DNA from: Thoreauomyces humboldtii
Lineage: Eukaryota; Chytridiomycota; Chytridiomycetes; Spizellomycetales; Powellomycetaceae
DNA length: 46,232 nucleotides
Direction of reading: 5' to 3'
NCBI GenBank assembly: GCA_027596035.1
Contig: JADGJA010000082.1
Span: 1-46,232, forward strand
Part shown: one piece after another, positions 22,904-31,682 of the stretch
Position numbering within the stretch: position 1 is the first letter of the stretch
Layout: each line of letters opens with the position of its first letter
The notes under the pieces: model-generated
Told to the model about the DNA's origin: nothing
What the model saw: only the letters and a program-made list of their open reading frames with translations
Database searches by the model: none
Made by a program: the position numbers and the translations under genes

Positions 22904-23160
22904 CAAGATGCACAAATCAACGGCCGTAAGTGTAAGCGCTTCCTTGGTTTAGTGGCAGACACTGCCCCCTTGTGGCGAAAGGAACGCAGCCAAGATGCAC
23001 AAATCAACGGCCGTAAATGTAAGCGCTTCCTTGGTTTAGTGGCAGACACTGCCGCCTTGTGGCGAAAGGAACGCAGCCAAGATGCACAAATCAACGGCCG
23101 TAAATGTAAGGCTTCCTTAGTTTAGTGGCAGAACACTGCCTTGTGGCGGCAGGAACGCGA
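22904..23160 (+). repeat. 87-bp tandem array containing truncated tRNA-His copies
   Basis: Units start at 22904, 22991 and 23078 with the leader caagatgcacaaatcaacgg and are almost identical. Each carries the 5' half of a tRNA-His (A-box TGGTTTAGTGGC and the TTGTGGC anticodon loop). In units 1 and 2 the sequence stops after about ggaacgcagcc and re-enters the leader, so the T-arm and 3' acceptor strand are missing. Only unit 3 continues into a full tRNA. Confidence 0.9.
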
Positions 23161-23181
23161 GTTCAATTCTCGCAGGGAGCA
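23111..23181 (+). tRNA. tRNA-His (GTG)
   Basis: A complete 71-nt cloverleaf is visible. The acceptor is GCTTCCT/AGGGAGC (one G-U), the D stem GTTT/GAAC, the anticodon stem CTGCC/GGCAG with loop TTGTGGC giving anticodon GTG, and the T stem GCGAG/CTCGC with loop TTCAATT. The A box (TAGTTTAGTGGC) and B box (GTTCAATTC) are present, and a TTTT terminator lies at 23189-23192. It ends an 87-bp tandem array of truncated copies. Confidence 0.93.
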
Positions 23182-23666
23182 TGTCATCTTTTGATCGCGT
23201 AGGAATGCAGCTTCTGCTGACTCCGTTGTTGCTTGGGTTGGATCTCGCAGTTTTCCCCTGCCTGTGCAGTGGTATTGCAACTGTTCACGTATCTTCGCCC
23301 TCTGGGCCACCTTGACTGCCTCCGAGATTTTGCAGTCCCCGAACACCATGTCAGCAATGCACGACAACGGCGGACTAGATAGAGTTTGCATGGACTTTCG
23401 CTTTCTGGCATTCCAGCTTCTGCCCACAACCGTGTCGAGTGAATGTCAGGGCCGAAGCTTGCAATCGCAACCTGCTGTACCAATGACTCCGCCCGACGTC
23501 CTTCCATCCCGTTTCCGTTTCCGGGATGCCAGATTTGCGGATCCCATTTCCGATGTGCGGAGCTGTCCAAAGTGACTCCGATGTACAGCACACGAGCGAG
23601 CGTCAACCTACACAGCGACGCGGAGCATTTTCGCATTTCCTACCGACATACATAAACGCACGTAAT
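23182..23666. other. Intergenic region, tRNA-His to F-box/LRR gene
   Basis: It holds the Pol III terminator and the upstream region of the F-box/LRR gene. An antisense open frame (23184-23636) has no domain features and is not annotated. Confidence 0.45.
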
Positions 23667-25189
23667 ATGTCGGCCTCAGCAGGGAAGCGTCTTCAGTCGA
23701 CGGTGGACGTCACACCGCGACTCCTTAGGGAGTCTTGTCCCATCCTCACCCGTCCCAGCCCCAAGAAACGGAAAGGAACGCTCGCCGAAGACCTCACTCC
23801 CACGTCTCCCCGCAACATGCTGCAAGGAGCATACCCGCAGACACCGGCCTCCGCGGCGATGCCTACAGGCATCGCCGCCTCTCTTCCCATAGAGGTCATA
23901 TCCGCCATCATCGGTCAACTCATTGACGACAACTCCGAGCACGAATGCTTGTCCACACTACGAGTCAACCGAGCGTGGGGCTATGCTACCATCAGGCTCC
24001 TCTGGCGTCGACCTCCACTGCGACCAGCAACTTGGGCCTCCTTCCTCCATTCTCTCCGTCGTGGAGCTTCTATCCGCCAGGAGACCGTAGGACGAAGGCT
24101 GCTAAGGAGCGTTCCCCAGACCTATTCGTATGGAACATTCATCCGAGAGCTCCAGCTCTCCGACATCATAGACGACATTGACGACAGAACGTTGAGGAGC
24201 ATCGCGTCCTGCTGTCCCAATCTTCGCATCATCAACATGGAAAGGTGCAGGAGGGCGAGCTCGTCCGGGGTCGGGACGTTGGTCTCCACTTGTCAGCGTT
24301 TGGAGCAGTTGGATCTCACGGGCATCAGAGCTTGGGATGATGACGGGTTGCGGGATATGTTTCCTACCGTACATCGAAGCTTGAAGAACATTAGCTTGAC
24401 GTTGTCAGCGACGGTGACGCAAAAAGGCGTGCTTTCCGCGCTTGCTTCGTTGCCTAGTCTCGAGCGCATCTGGATACAGCACTGCGAGATGCTTACAGAT
24501 CGCTGGGCATCCGAAATGTTCGTAACATGTCCCGAGCTAAACGATATCTCTCTTCTTGATTGTCGAATGGTACGTGTTGGATCTCATCATCATAACCTGC
24601 GACATTTAAGTACTTACGTGGAAGCTTCCCACAGTGCACAAGCACAATGGTGGAATTGATGGGGACCCACATAGGTTCCCGACTGACTCAACTTACGCTC
24701 GGCGTTAACGACCACATATCCGACCCCGCCATCCACTCCCTCGTGACCCAATGCCCCAATCTCCACGGTCTGACCCTCGCCCTCCTCCGACAGATAACCG
24801 ACGCATCTCTCTTCTCCATCGCAGCCCACCTGCCCCGTCTCCACGAACTCGGCATCTTCAGCAGTCCTCATATCTCCAACGTTGGCGTCCATAGACTCTC
24901 CACCGGCTGTAAGCTCCTGGAACGACTCTGTCTCTACGACTGTCAGGCTTTGACGACAGAGGCCTTCAACTCCGTGCATGCTCATCTGGAGAAGCTGGAC
25001 TACCTCAACATCGAGCATTGTAACATCACTGAAGCCAGTCCCGAGATCAGACAACTGTGGAAACGCTGCAAGGACTTTTATGCCAGCAGGGAGCTGTTGA
25101 ATGCTCTGCATCTGACCGATCTCATGTACTTTGCGGCTGACAGGTTCGGTGCCGCAAATCCGGTGCAGATGTCTTTTGAGATCGTGTAA
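23667..25189 (+). CDS. F-box / leucine-rich-repeat protein
   Basis: This is a probable SCF substrate adaptor of about 485 residues from two exons, 23667-24569 and 24635-25189 (intron GTACGT...CACAG). After a basic, Pro-rich leader (PSPKKRKG), residues about 75-125 match an F-box (LPIEVISAIIGQLID..LSTLRVNRAWGYATIRLLWRRPPL). Cysteine-containing LRRs of the GRR1/AMN1 type follow, for example LRSIASCCPNLRIINMERC, LVSTCQRLEQLDLTGI, LVTQCPNLHGLTLALLRQ and LSTGCKLLERLCLYDC. The C-terminus ends MYFAADRF...SFEIV. The substrate is unknown; the GRR1/POF2-like architecture is inferred from LRR type only. Confidence 0.88.
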
Positions 25190-25361
25190 ATGTAAATATG
25201 CCGATACAGCGACAGTTTGGCTGCTACTTTTTCTTTCAGCCTCACAATGATCAGCCTGTTCTGCCCATGCCGTTGACTCTTCGTTAAAACTTCCAAAGGA
25301 CGAGCAAGGGCTTGATCAACTTCTATTTCATGGTTTCTATGTTGCCGGTGCTTTACAGAAT

Positions 25362-26877
25362 CTAAACTACTTTCCTTCCTGCAACGTACACCTCCGCGAT
25401 GTTACGATCGTCCGACAGAAAGACGAACTTTTCAAACATCTCTAACGGTGTGTCGTGATCGAACACCTCGACAGGCCTCATTCCCAAAACATTATCATCG
25501 TCCTTTGACGATCGTGCGTCGATCTGATCGCCAGCGTCCAGATCCACGACAAGCGCGTCAAAGTCCTTTCCGACTACGAAGCTCCCCGTGGTTTCGGCGA
25601 TGCCAAGAATGTCTGCGCCTCCAAGGGTGGCGAGGTGGAACACCTCGGCAAGGGAAAGAGGACGATACTCATCGGTCGTCTCTCTTTTCCCGAATCCAAT
25701 GGATCTGCTGGCCAAAATGGCGGTCCTCATGGCCTCGACGACGCTCATGCTCCATCCGCCCGCCACATCGGTCCCGAGTCCGACCTTGCAGTCGGCGTCC
25801 AGGAGGGCTCTGACGTCGCAACATCCCGAATCGAGCGCGTAGTTGGACACGGGGCAGTGCGACACGCCTGCTCCCGTCTCGTGGAGGAGGGACCGTTCGT
25901 CGTCCGATAGATGGACGCAGTGGGCTAGCACGGTTCGAGACGTCAGGAGTCCGTGATCCTTGTAGACGTTCACGTAGCTCTCCGAGGTCGGGAACAGTTC
26001 CTTGACGAAGGCGATCTCGCCCTTGTTCTCAGAGCAGTGGGTCTGGATGGGTAGGGAACGTTCCTTGGCGAGTTCGCCGAGCCCTTTGAGGAGTTCGGGA
26101 GTGCAACTCACTGCGAAACGAGGAGTGATTATGGGAGTGACGAGATCCTTGGCGGAATCCGTTCCACATCCTTCCATCCCATCAAAAGCGTCGATGAACT
26201 CCCTCGTGGTCTGAAGAGACTCTTCCGTCCCATCCTCGACGTACCCGTCGCCTCCGTGTCGATCCATGCACACCTTGCCAACGAAGGCGCGCTGTCCGAG
26301 TCGGGCGCAGGTCTGGGCGAGGACTTTGGTCCCGGGGACGTGGAGCGTTCCGTACCACGCCGCAGTGGTCGTCCCGCAGCGAAGGGAGCGGGAGACAGCC
26401 CGGGGGTAGATCAGTTCTGCGTGCTCCACGGATGCGAACCGCTTCTCTTGAGGAAAGGTGAACTTTGCCAGCCAGGCCAGCAGCGGCAGAGTGTACCCGG
26501 TTCCCGTAAAGATGTATTGCGGGGCATGAACATGCGTGTCGATCAGACCCGGGATGAGGAGCGTGTGGGCGGAGAGAATTCGAAGCTGAAGAAAGCAGAA
26601 AGTTGAGACCTGGTCAAGGGTCTCTTTGGTGACACCGACCTACCGTAGCGTCCTCGGCTTGGTACTCTTTGAGCGCTCCAGCAAGAAGCTCGTCCCGCGT
26701 TCCGGCAGGAGCATCTCCAACAACGGCTTCCCGAGACAACGACTTGCAGAAGAGGATCTTTCCGGAAGCGCCCACCCCGCAGAGGCCAGGAGAGAGAATT
26801 TCAATGTCGGAGGGACCGGTGGAGTGGACAATGGTACCGAGGAATACGGTTGCAACGGGGTCATATGGCTGAACCAT
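25362..26877 (-). CDS. GDA: Guanine deaminase
   Basis: Guanine deaminase converts guanine to xanthine and ammonia in purine catabolism and is a zinc amidohydrolase. Two exons, 26877-26644 and 26585-25362, give about 485 residues. The metal-binding motif is DTHVHAPQY, followed by FTGTGYTLPLLAWL. Further active-site motifs are TQ-type HCSENKGE (here QTHCSENKGE), LAHCVHLSDDE, and GLGTDVAGG with the metal-ligand Asp. The C-terminal amidohydrolase composite domain includes GSFVVGKDFDALVVDL. Length and motif order fit the eukaryotic GDA/GUD1 family. The gene is divergent from RidA. Confidence 0.95.
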
Positions 26878-27171
26878 GGTTGCGAGAGGAGTTATCGCAA
26901 TGCCTGGTAGCGGTGGCAGTGATTGAGCGAGTCTCCTTATCTAAACCGTTTGCTTTTGCTTGCTGCTCGACCTTTGCACCAATGCTCTCTGGCGTTGCCG
27001 GGGGGGTGTTGCCGTTGCGGTTGCCACCCCAACTGCTCACGCGGGAAACGACCGCCGCCGCGAGAAAAGAGCTCTCCTTTTGCGTGTCCGAGAGTTGTCG
27101 TCGTGTCATGTCCGAAAACTTTGATGTGGGCCTCACTGGACCTTTGCCAGGTGGAATTCCCTGTCTCGCAA
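26878..27171. promoter_or_regulatory. Bidirectional promoter (guanine deaminase / RidA)
   Basis: A 294-bp spacer separates the divergent start codons at 26877 (-) and 27172 (+). No element is recognised. Both neighbours act in nitrogen metabolism, so shared regulation is possible but not shown. Confidence 0.4.
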
Positions 27172-27872
27172 ATGTCGATCTTCTATCGCAATCTACTCTC
27201 TGCAACAACCGCCACCAGGCTCCTCTACCCCACCTCCATCCGCACCATGTCCACCTCCGTCCTCAAGCACACTGCTACCGATACGGCCCCCAAGGCCATC
27301 GGTCCTTACTCGCAGGCCGTCGTCGCAAACGGGTTCTGCTACACCGCCGGTTCCCTCGGCTTTGACGTGAAAACCATGGAAATCGTGGATGGTGGCATCG
27401 TCGAACAGACGAAGCAGTCGTTGAAGAACCTCAAGGTACTGCCCTGCTGCTTCCATTCATTCAGATTCATAACGGTGTGGTTAACACCTGCATCTCCGTG
27501 TGCAGGCAGTCTTGGAGGCAAGCGGTTCTTCCCTCGACAAGGTTGTCAAGACGACTGTGTTCCTGAAGGTACAGACAGCTAGAGAGCTGACTTTACCCAC
27601 ATATCGCATGTTTATCGTACTGACCTTTCTCGCTTCCTGTAGGACATGAACGACTTTGCCAAGATGAACGAAGTTTACGCCGAAGTCTTTGGCTCGGCTC
27701 GTCCTGCTCGTAGCGCTGTCGAAGGTATGAGCCCTGCAACCCTGCAACTCCTACTGCAGCCTGAACTCTCCTTCCGTCGGCTAACTCGGGTTTTCCTCGG
27801 TACGTTCCTCTTTCAGTCGCCCGCCTTCCCAGGGACGCGGTCGTCGAGATCGAGGCTGTCGCTCTTGTGTAG
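27172..27872 (+). CDS. MMF1: RidA/YjgF/Mmf1 enamine-imine deaminase
   Basis: RidA proteins hydrolyse reactive enamine/imine intermediates, such as 2-aminoacrylate, made by PLP enzymes. Four exons join in phase (27172-27435, 27506-27568, 27643-27724, 27817-27872) for 154 residues. The core is complete: [56 protein letters not shown], and the catalytic-Arg region [20 protein letters not shown]. An N-terminal extension of about 25 residues ([20 protein letters not shown]..) is Arg-rich without acidic residues, a likely mitochondrial presequence as in yeast Mmf1. A second Met (MSTSVLKHT) could yield a cytosolic form. Confidence 0.95.
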
Positions 27873-28036
27873 AATCCTCTGTCTATAGATATTCAGTGCG
27901 TAGAGCAATGCATTTCTTGATCACCTTTTTCTTCTTGGTTCCTCAACGGATGCTGGAGGGAGAACACAACGCGCCATTTCGCGACTATCGCGATGGCCCC
28001 TCTGAAAACGGTTCGTTACAAGGGGCTGTCCATTCG
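27873..28036. other. Convergent 3' spacer
   Basis: A short spacer lies between the RidA stop and the end of the RING-Sel1-MYND locus. Nothing else is seen. Confidence 0.5.
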
Positions 28037-29079
28037 TCAAGTCTCAGCTTGAGAGGATCTTTCCAATGGCGGCCAGCTGGCCATCTCCTTGATCAGCTTC
28101 TTTGCCTCCTTGCAGTCCTCCTTGTGACCATTGTCCCAAGCGATCTTCTGACACGTGGGGTTGCAGAACCGCATCACCTGACACCCTGCACAACGTGCCA
28201 TCTGCCCTCCCTGCTTCCCGCATCCCAGACACGACCGATCGATCCCAGCAAGAAGAGCCAAGTTGTCGTGAGCGTCTCGCATTCCCGTCGTTGCGGCAGC
28301 TTGGGTCAAGAGCACATGAACGGGCTGCAGCCTTCCGGACGACGGTAGAGGTATCCGATGAGGTTCCACAGTGCGATCGTGTATCCGAGTCTTGCGGACC
28401 TCCAGCCGAAGTCGATCGCCTTCTCGAGGTCGACTTCCGCGGGTCCGTCCGCATCGCCGTAAGCTTGAGAGAGGGCGCCAAGGGCTTGTGGGAAGTCTTG
28501 GTCTGCTGCTAGGGTCAGGTAGCGCTCTGCGGTTCCCCAGTCGCGCTTCGGAGCGCCTCGGTCGGGCACTGGAAGGATGTGCATGTAGCCGATTTCGTAT
28601 TAAGCTTGGGCATCTCCGAAGGGAAGACGGTCGGCGGCCGCATGAAGCAAAGGCAAGGCGATACTGTAATCCTTCTGCAACCCCTTCCCGACAACGTAGA
28701 AGTTGCCCAAGGCCGACTGCGCAGGAGCGTATCCCTGGTGCGCGGCCCTCTGGAACCACCGGGCAGCTTCCACGGCGTTCGGAGGGACACTGTTGCCAAA
28801 CTCGTACTTTGTTCCGAGCGAGTACTGAGCCCAGGCATGACCCGCTTCAGCGTGACGACGAACGTTGGCGAAGGTTTGGCTCGAAGACGTTGGTGACGGA
28901 GCACGACATAGAGGACAGGTACTTTGAGCAAGACTGGTATCGTTTATTTGCGTGGGGAGCGTACAGCGCTTGCACAGTGCCTGCCCGCAGCAAGTGAGCC
29001 GCGTGAAGTCGTCCCCACGCCATGTCTTGGCGGGCAGAGGGTCCAAACAGATGGGACATGTCGCAACGTCGTCGGCCAT
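28037..29079 (-). pseudogene. Broken RING - Sel1 repeat - MYND gene
   Basis: From the ATG at 29079 the frame encodes a RING finger (CPICLDPL..TCCGQALCKRC..CPLC) and Sel1-like repeats (AEAGHAWAQYSLGTKYEFG, AARWFQRAAHQGYAPAQSALG). It then meets an in-frame TAA at about 28600-28602, exactly where a Sel1 Gln would be expected (AQA-stop-YEIGYMH). The same frame continues through two more Sel1 repeats to a TGA at 28306. The C-terminal MYND zinc finger (CLGCGKQGGQMARCAGCQVMRFC..CQKIAWDNGHKEDC) lies in another frame, so about one base is missing near 28325. Two lesions suggest a recent pseudogene; assembly errors or stop readthrough are alternatives. An intact version would be a RING E3-like signalling scaffold. 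Confidence 0.75.
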
Positions 29080-29211
29080 TGTGGTCGATCTGAAGATGGG
29101 AACGCAAGGAGTTGGTCGGGAGTTGTTGCCATTTCCACCTCCGACTCGGCAACCGACGATACCCGGACCTCAAGCAAGTTCGTAATTCACTGCCACCTGC
29201 ACCAACATCAA
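29080..29211. promoter_or_regulatory. Short divergent promoter (RING-Sel1-MYND / TPT1)
   Basis: Only 132 bp lie between the start codon at 29079 (-) and the TPT1 start at 29212 (+). No specific motif is recognised. Confidence 0.35.
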
Positions 29212-30108
29212 ATGGCGTCCACCGGCTTTGTCCCGCTGGGACCGGGCTCGGCTATCCCAAGGAGGAACAAGGCTCACAACAAGGGAGTCGCCGTTGCATC
29301 AGCAGATTCAGCACAACCACAACCTTGCACAAGCAATGTCTCCGAAACGACGTTATCTCGAGTACCAAAGGATCCGACCGTCCAAATATCCAAGGCAATG
29401 TCGTATGTCCTCCGTCATGGTGCCGAAAAGGATGGAGTGCCCATCAGAGCCGACGGATACATTCTCATTTCTGACCTGGTGCGCGACTTCCTCGGTCGAG
29501 GGCAACACCCTAGACCAACAAACTGACGGGGGGCAAAAACAGGTAAAGCACAAACGACTACGGAACGTGACGTTCGAAACCATACAGGAGATCGTGGAGG
29601 GGAACGACAAGCAGAGGTTCACCCTGCTTCAGGAAGGAAACATCTGGGCGATCCGAGCCAACCAGGGACACAGCATCGATGTCAAGGTCGACATGACTCC
29701 CATCACGAAGCCCTCGGAACAACCCATCGTCATTCACGGCACATCCACGAAAGCTTGGGAGACCATCGGTAAGACCTGGGAGTCCGTTTTTCCCTGAGCC
29801 ACCTTGCCAGAATCCGCATCTCGTACTGACCGTTCCCATCGGTCGCAGCCAAGGAAGGACTCCGACCCATGTCCCGTCAACACATCCACTTTGCACCTGG
29901 TCGACCGACGGATCAAGGTGTGATCAGTGGCATGAGAACCACGTGCACTGTCTACATCTACATCGACATGGTCAAGGCTCTGGCTGCGGGGATACCCTTC
30001 AGCAGGTCAAGCAACAATGTCATACTGAGTCCAGGAAACAAGGACGGCATTATCCCAAGGGAGTTCTTCAGGAAGGTCGAGGATCGTGATGGCAATATCA
30101 TCGGTTGA
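29212..30108 (+). CDS. TPT1: tRNA 2'-phosphotransferase Tpt1
   Basis: Tpt1 removes the 2'-phosphate left at the splice junction of tRNAs by transferring it to NAD+. Three exons, 29212-29478, 29543-29768 and 29849-30108, give about 250 residues. Family motifs are intact: SKAMSYVLRHGAEKDGVPIR (catalytic Arg-His), NDKQRFTL, IRANQGHSI (catalytic Arg), PIVIHGTSTKAWETI, GLRPMSRQHIHFAPG and GVISGMR. The C-terminal part, with IYIDMVKALAAGIPFSRSSN and NVILSPGNKDGIIP, completes the NAD+-binding lobe. About 60 N-terminal residues are unconserved. The first intron donor is GTGCGC, less usual but in phase. Confidence 0.95.
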
Positions 30109-30262
30109 ACAGCGCTACGTTTAGCTCCGGCGTGCTAACCATTCTGCGTTTCGGGGTTGGGGTTGGGAGGATCGGCAACGGTCATTAATTCCGTCCTGTT
30201 GATATCAGTACTTTACATTTGAGATACGAAGGTAAACCAAAGTAAGTATAGGGCAGCGCTAA

Positions 30263-31106
30263 CTACCCCGGAGGTATTCTGCCTCTGCCTCTACCCCGTC
30301 CTCTGCCTCGGCCCCGTCCCCTGCCCCTCCCCCTTGCTGGAGGTGCCGGTTGTCCCCTCCGGAACGCTTCAGGTCTTCCGTTCCTGTGCAGATGGGACTG
30401 GACGATGGTTCGCATGTTGCGGACGCTGAGGGTGTCGCGGTTGAAGTAGCGGACTCGTCGGCCTCGGAGGAAGTTGCTGACGCCGAAGGTTTGTTGAACA
30501 CATGATGGGTGGTCGCACCCCAACAAACCGTGGACGTCATCCAACTGTCCTGCCCTCCATGGCCTTGGACTGGGTCGCTTCGGGAGAACTTTCTTCCTGA
30601 CCTTGTGGTAGGCCATGCTGCCGTCTCCGAGTTGCTCTCCGATCGGGCAGATGGAGGACGTGAGGTACTCGTCGATGAGGAACCTATAAGTCAAGTCAAG
30701 GCGAACAGGGTCAGCTTCGGAGCTTCGGGCTTCGGGGCTTCGGGGCTTCGATTAGATGCTAACCAAGGGATTTTTGCCGCCGTAAATGTCTTGCGCCAAC
30801 CAGATGTCTTGACGATGTCTGGAATTTTGCCGTGTGTCCACCATCGCTCCAGTCTCCCAGCACGATCGTGAAGGCCCCGAACTTGGCTTTCATGGCGTTA
30901 ATGAGTTTGGCTTCCGATTTTTGCTTCAAAGAGTACGCTTTCAGACGCTCCTTTGAATGCGCGTTATCTCTGGACGCGTAGAAGTTGGTGAGGCGCAGAC
31001 CGTGTTGCACCTGGAAACGGATGTAAGCCTCGAACGCTCTGTGCTCCATTGTTTTTGAAGGGGGAGTGACTAGATCGTTCAGGTCTTGTGCTCTCCGCTC
31101 TTGCTC
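30263..31106 (-). pseudogene. Fanzor (TnpB-like) RNA-guided nuclease, C-terminal remnant
   Basis: The recognisable part begins with EHRAFEAYIRFQVQHGLRL..FY..., then a GDWS motif followed by DGGHTAKFQTSS. One base seems lost at about 30810/30811. In the next frame KTSGWRKTFTAAKIPW runs into an intron (GTTAGC...TTATAG, containing gcttcgg repeats) and joins in phase to FLIDEYLTSSICPI. The zinc-ribbon and RuvC-III region follows: RPSPRPW, VHGLLGC-x4-C, RYFNRDTLSVRNM and GRPEAFRR. These match the C-terminal order of fungal Fanzor proteins. Signs of decay are the frameshift, replacement of the second zinc Cys after CPI by Gly, and no visible RuvC-I domain upstream. The protein ends in a long RG repeat tail. 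The family call is by eye. Confidence 0.65.
30720..30755. repeat. gcttcgg(g) tandem repeat inside the Fanzor intron
   Basis: Four to five copies of a 7-9 bp gcttcgg-type unit are visible (gcttcggagcttcgggcttcggggcttcgggg...). It falls in the predicted intron of the Fanzor remnant. Confidence 0.8.
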
Positions 31107-31682
31107 CTGTGGAGTAATTTGATGTCAGCCCTTCTTCGCTACGAGCATCTCAACACAGAAGCCCGTCGAGATCGTCGAGAGAGCCCGCGCCCTCACACCA
31201 CTCCGGTCGACGCCGACACCATCAACTCCTGCGCCGACACCATCCTCCCGCTGCGCCGAGCCTGATTCCGCTGCGCCAAGACCGACTCCATTGCACCGAG
31301 GCCGACTTTACCCAAATTTGCAGCTTGCATGGTCCGAACCTTGAAGGCCAAAAATCCTCGCACATCAACTGCACAGCCCCGCGGTCCTCGTCCTCGTCCT
31401 CGTCCTCCGAAGTGTGACCGTGACGAAGGCATCTCTGACCCACCCACCCACTCACCACAACCACCAACCCCGACCTCCCTGGCCCGCTCCTCTACGCTTG
31501 TCCGGCCAGCGACTCGTTTGGCAGGCTGCTTGTCAGGTGCCAGCCAGCTAGCCCGCTCCCGCTCGCTGCTTCGAAAGAGAAGTCCTAGCGCTCGTTGAAC
31601 AAAGCGAGGCCGATCGGCCACATCAGGTCGGAGCAACCATCGAAGCGAGAAGTGGTCTATCTCATCAGACAGATAGCAGTCA
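31107..31682. other. Region between Fanzor remnant and CHFR-like gene
   Basis: No firm gene is present. It contains a (CTCGTC)n tract near 31385-31410. A minus-strand open frame (31193-31726) overlaps the CHFR-like start. It could be spliced in phase to the Fanzor exon at 31106, but it shows no RuvC-I or other nuclease motif. Confidence 0.4.

Noticed and set aside
22904..23160. CRISPR-like array
   Set aside because: The 87-bp units are contiguous with no unique spacers and contain tRNA-His sequence, so they are a tandem duplication.
23184..23636. 150-residue minus-strand frame next to tRNA-His
   Set aside because: It reads through the Pol III terminator region, has irregular composition and no domain.
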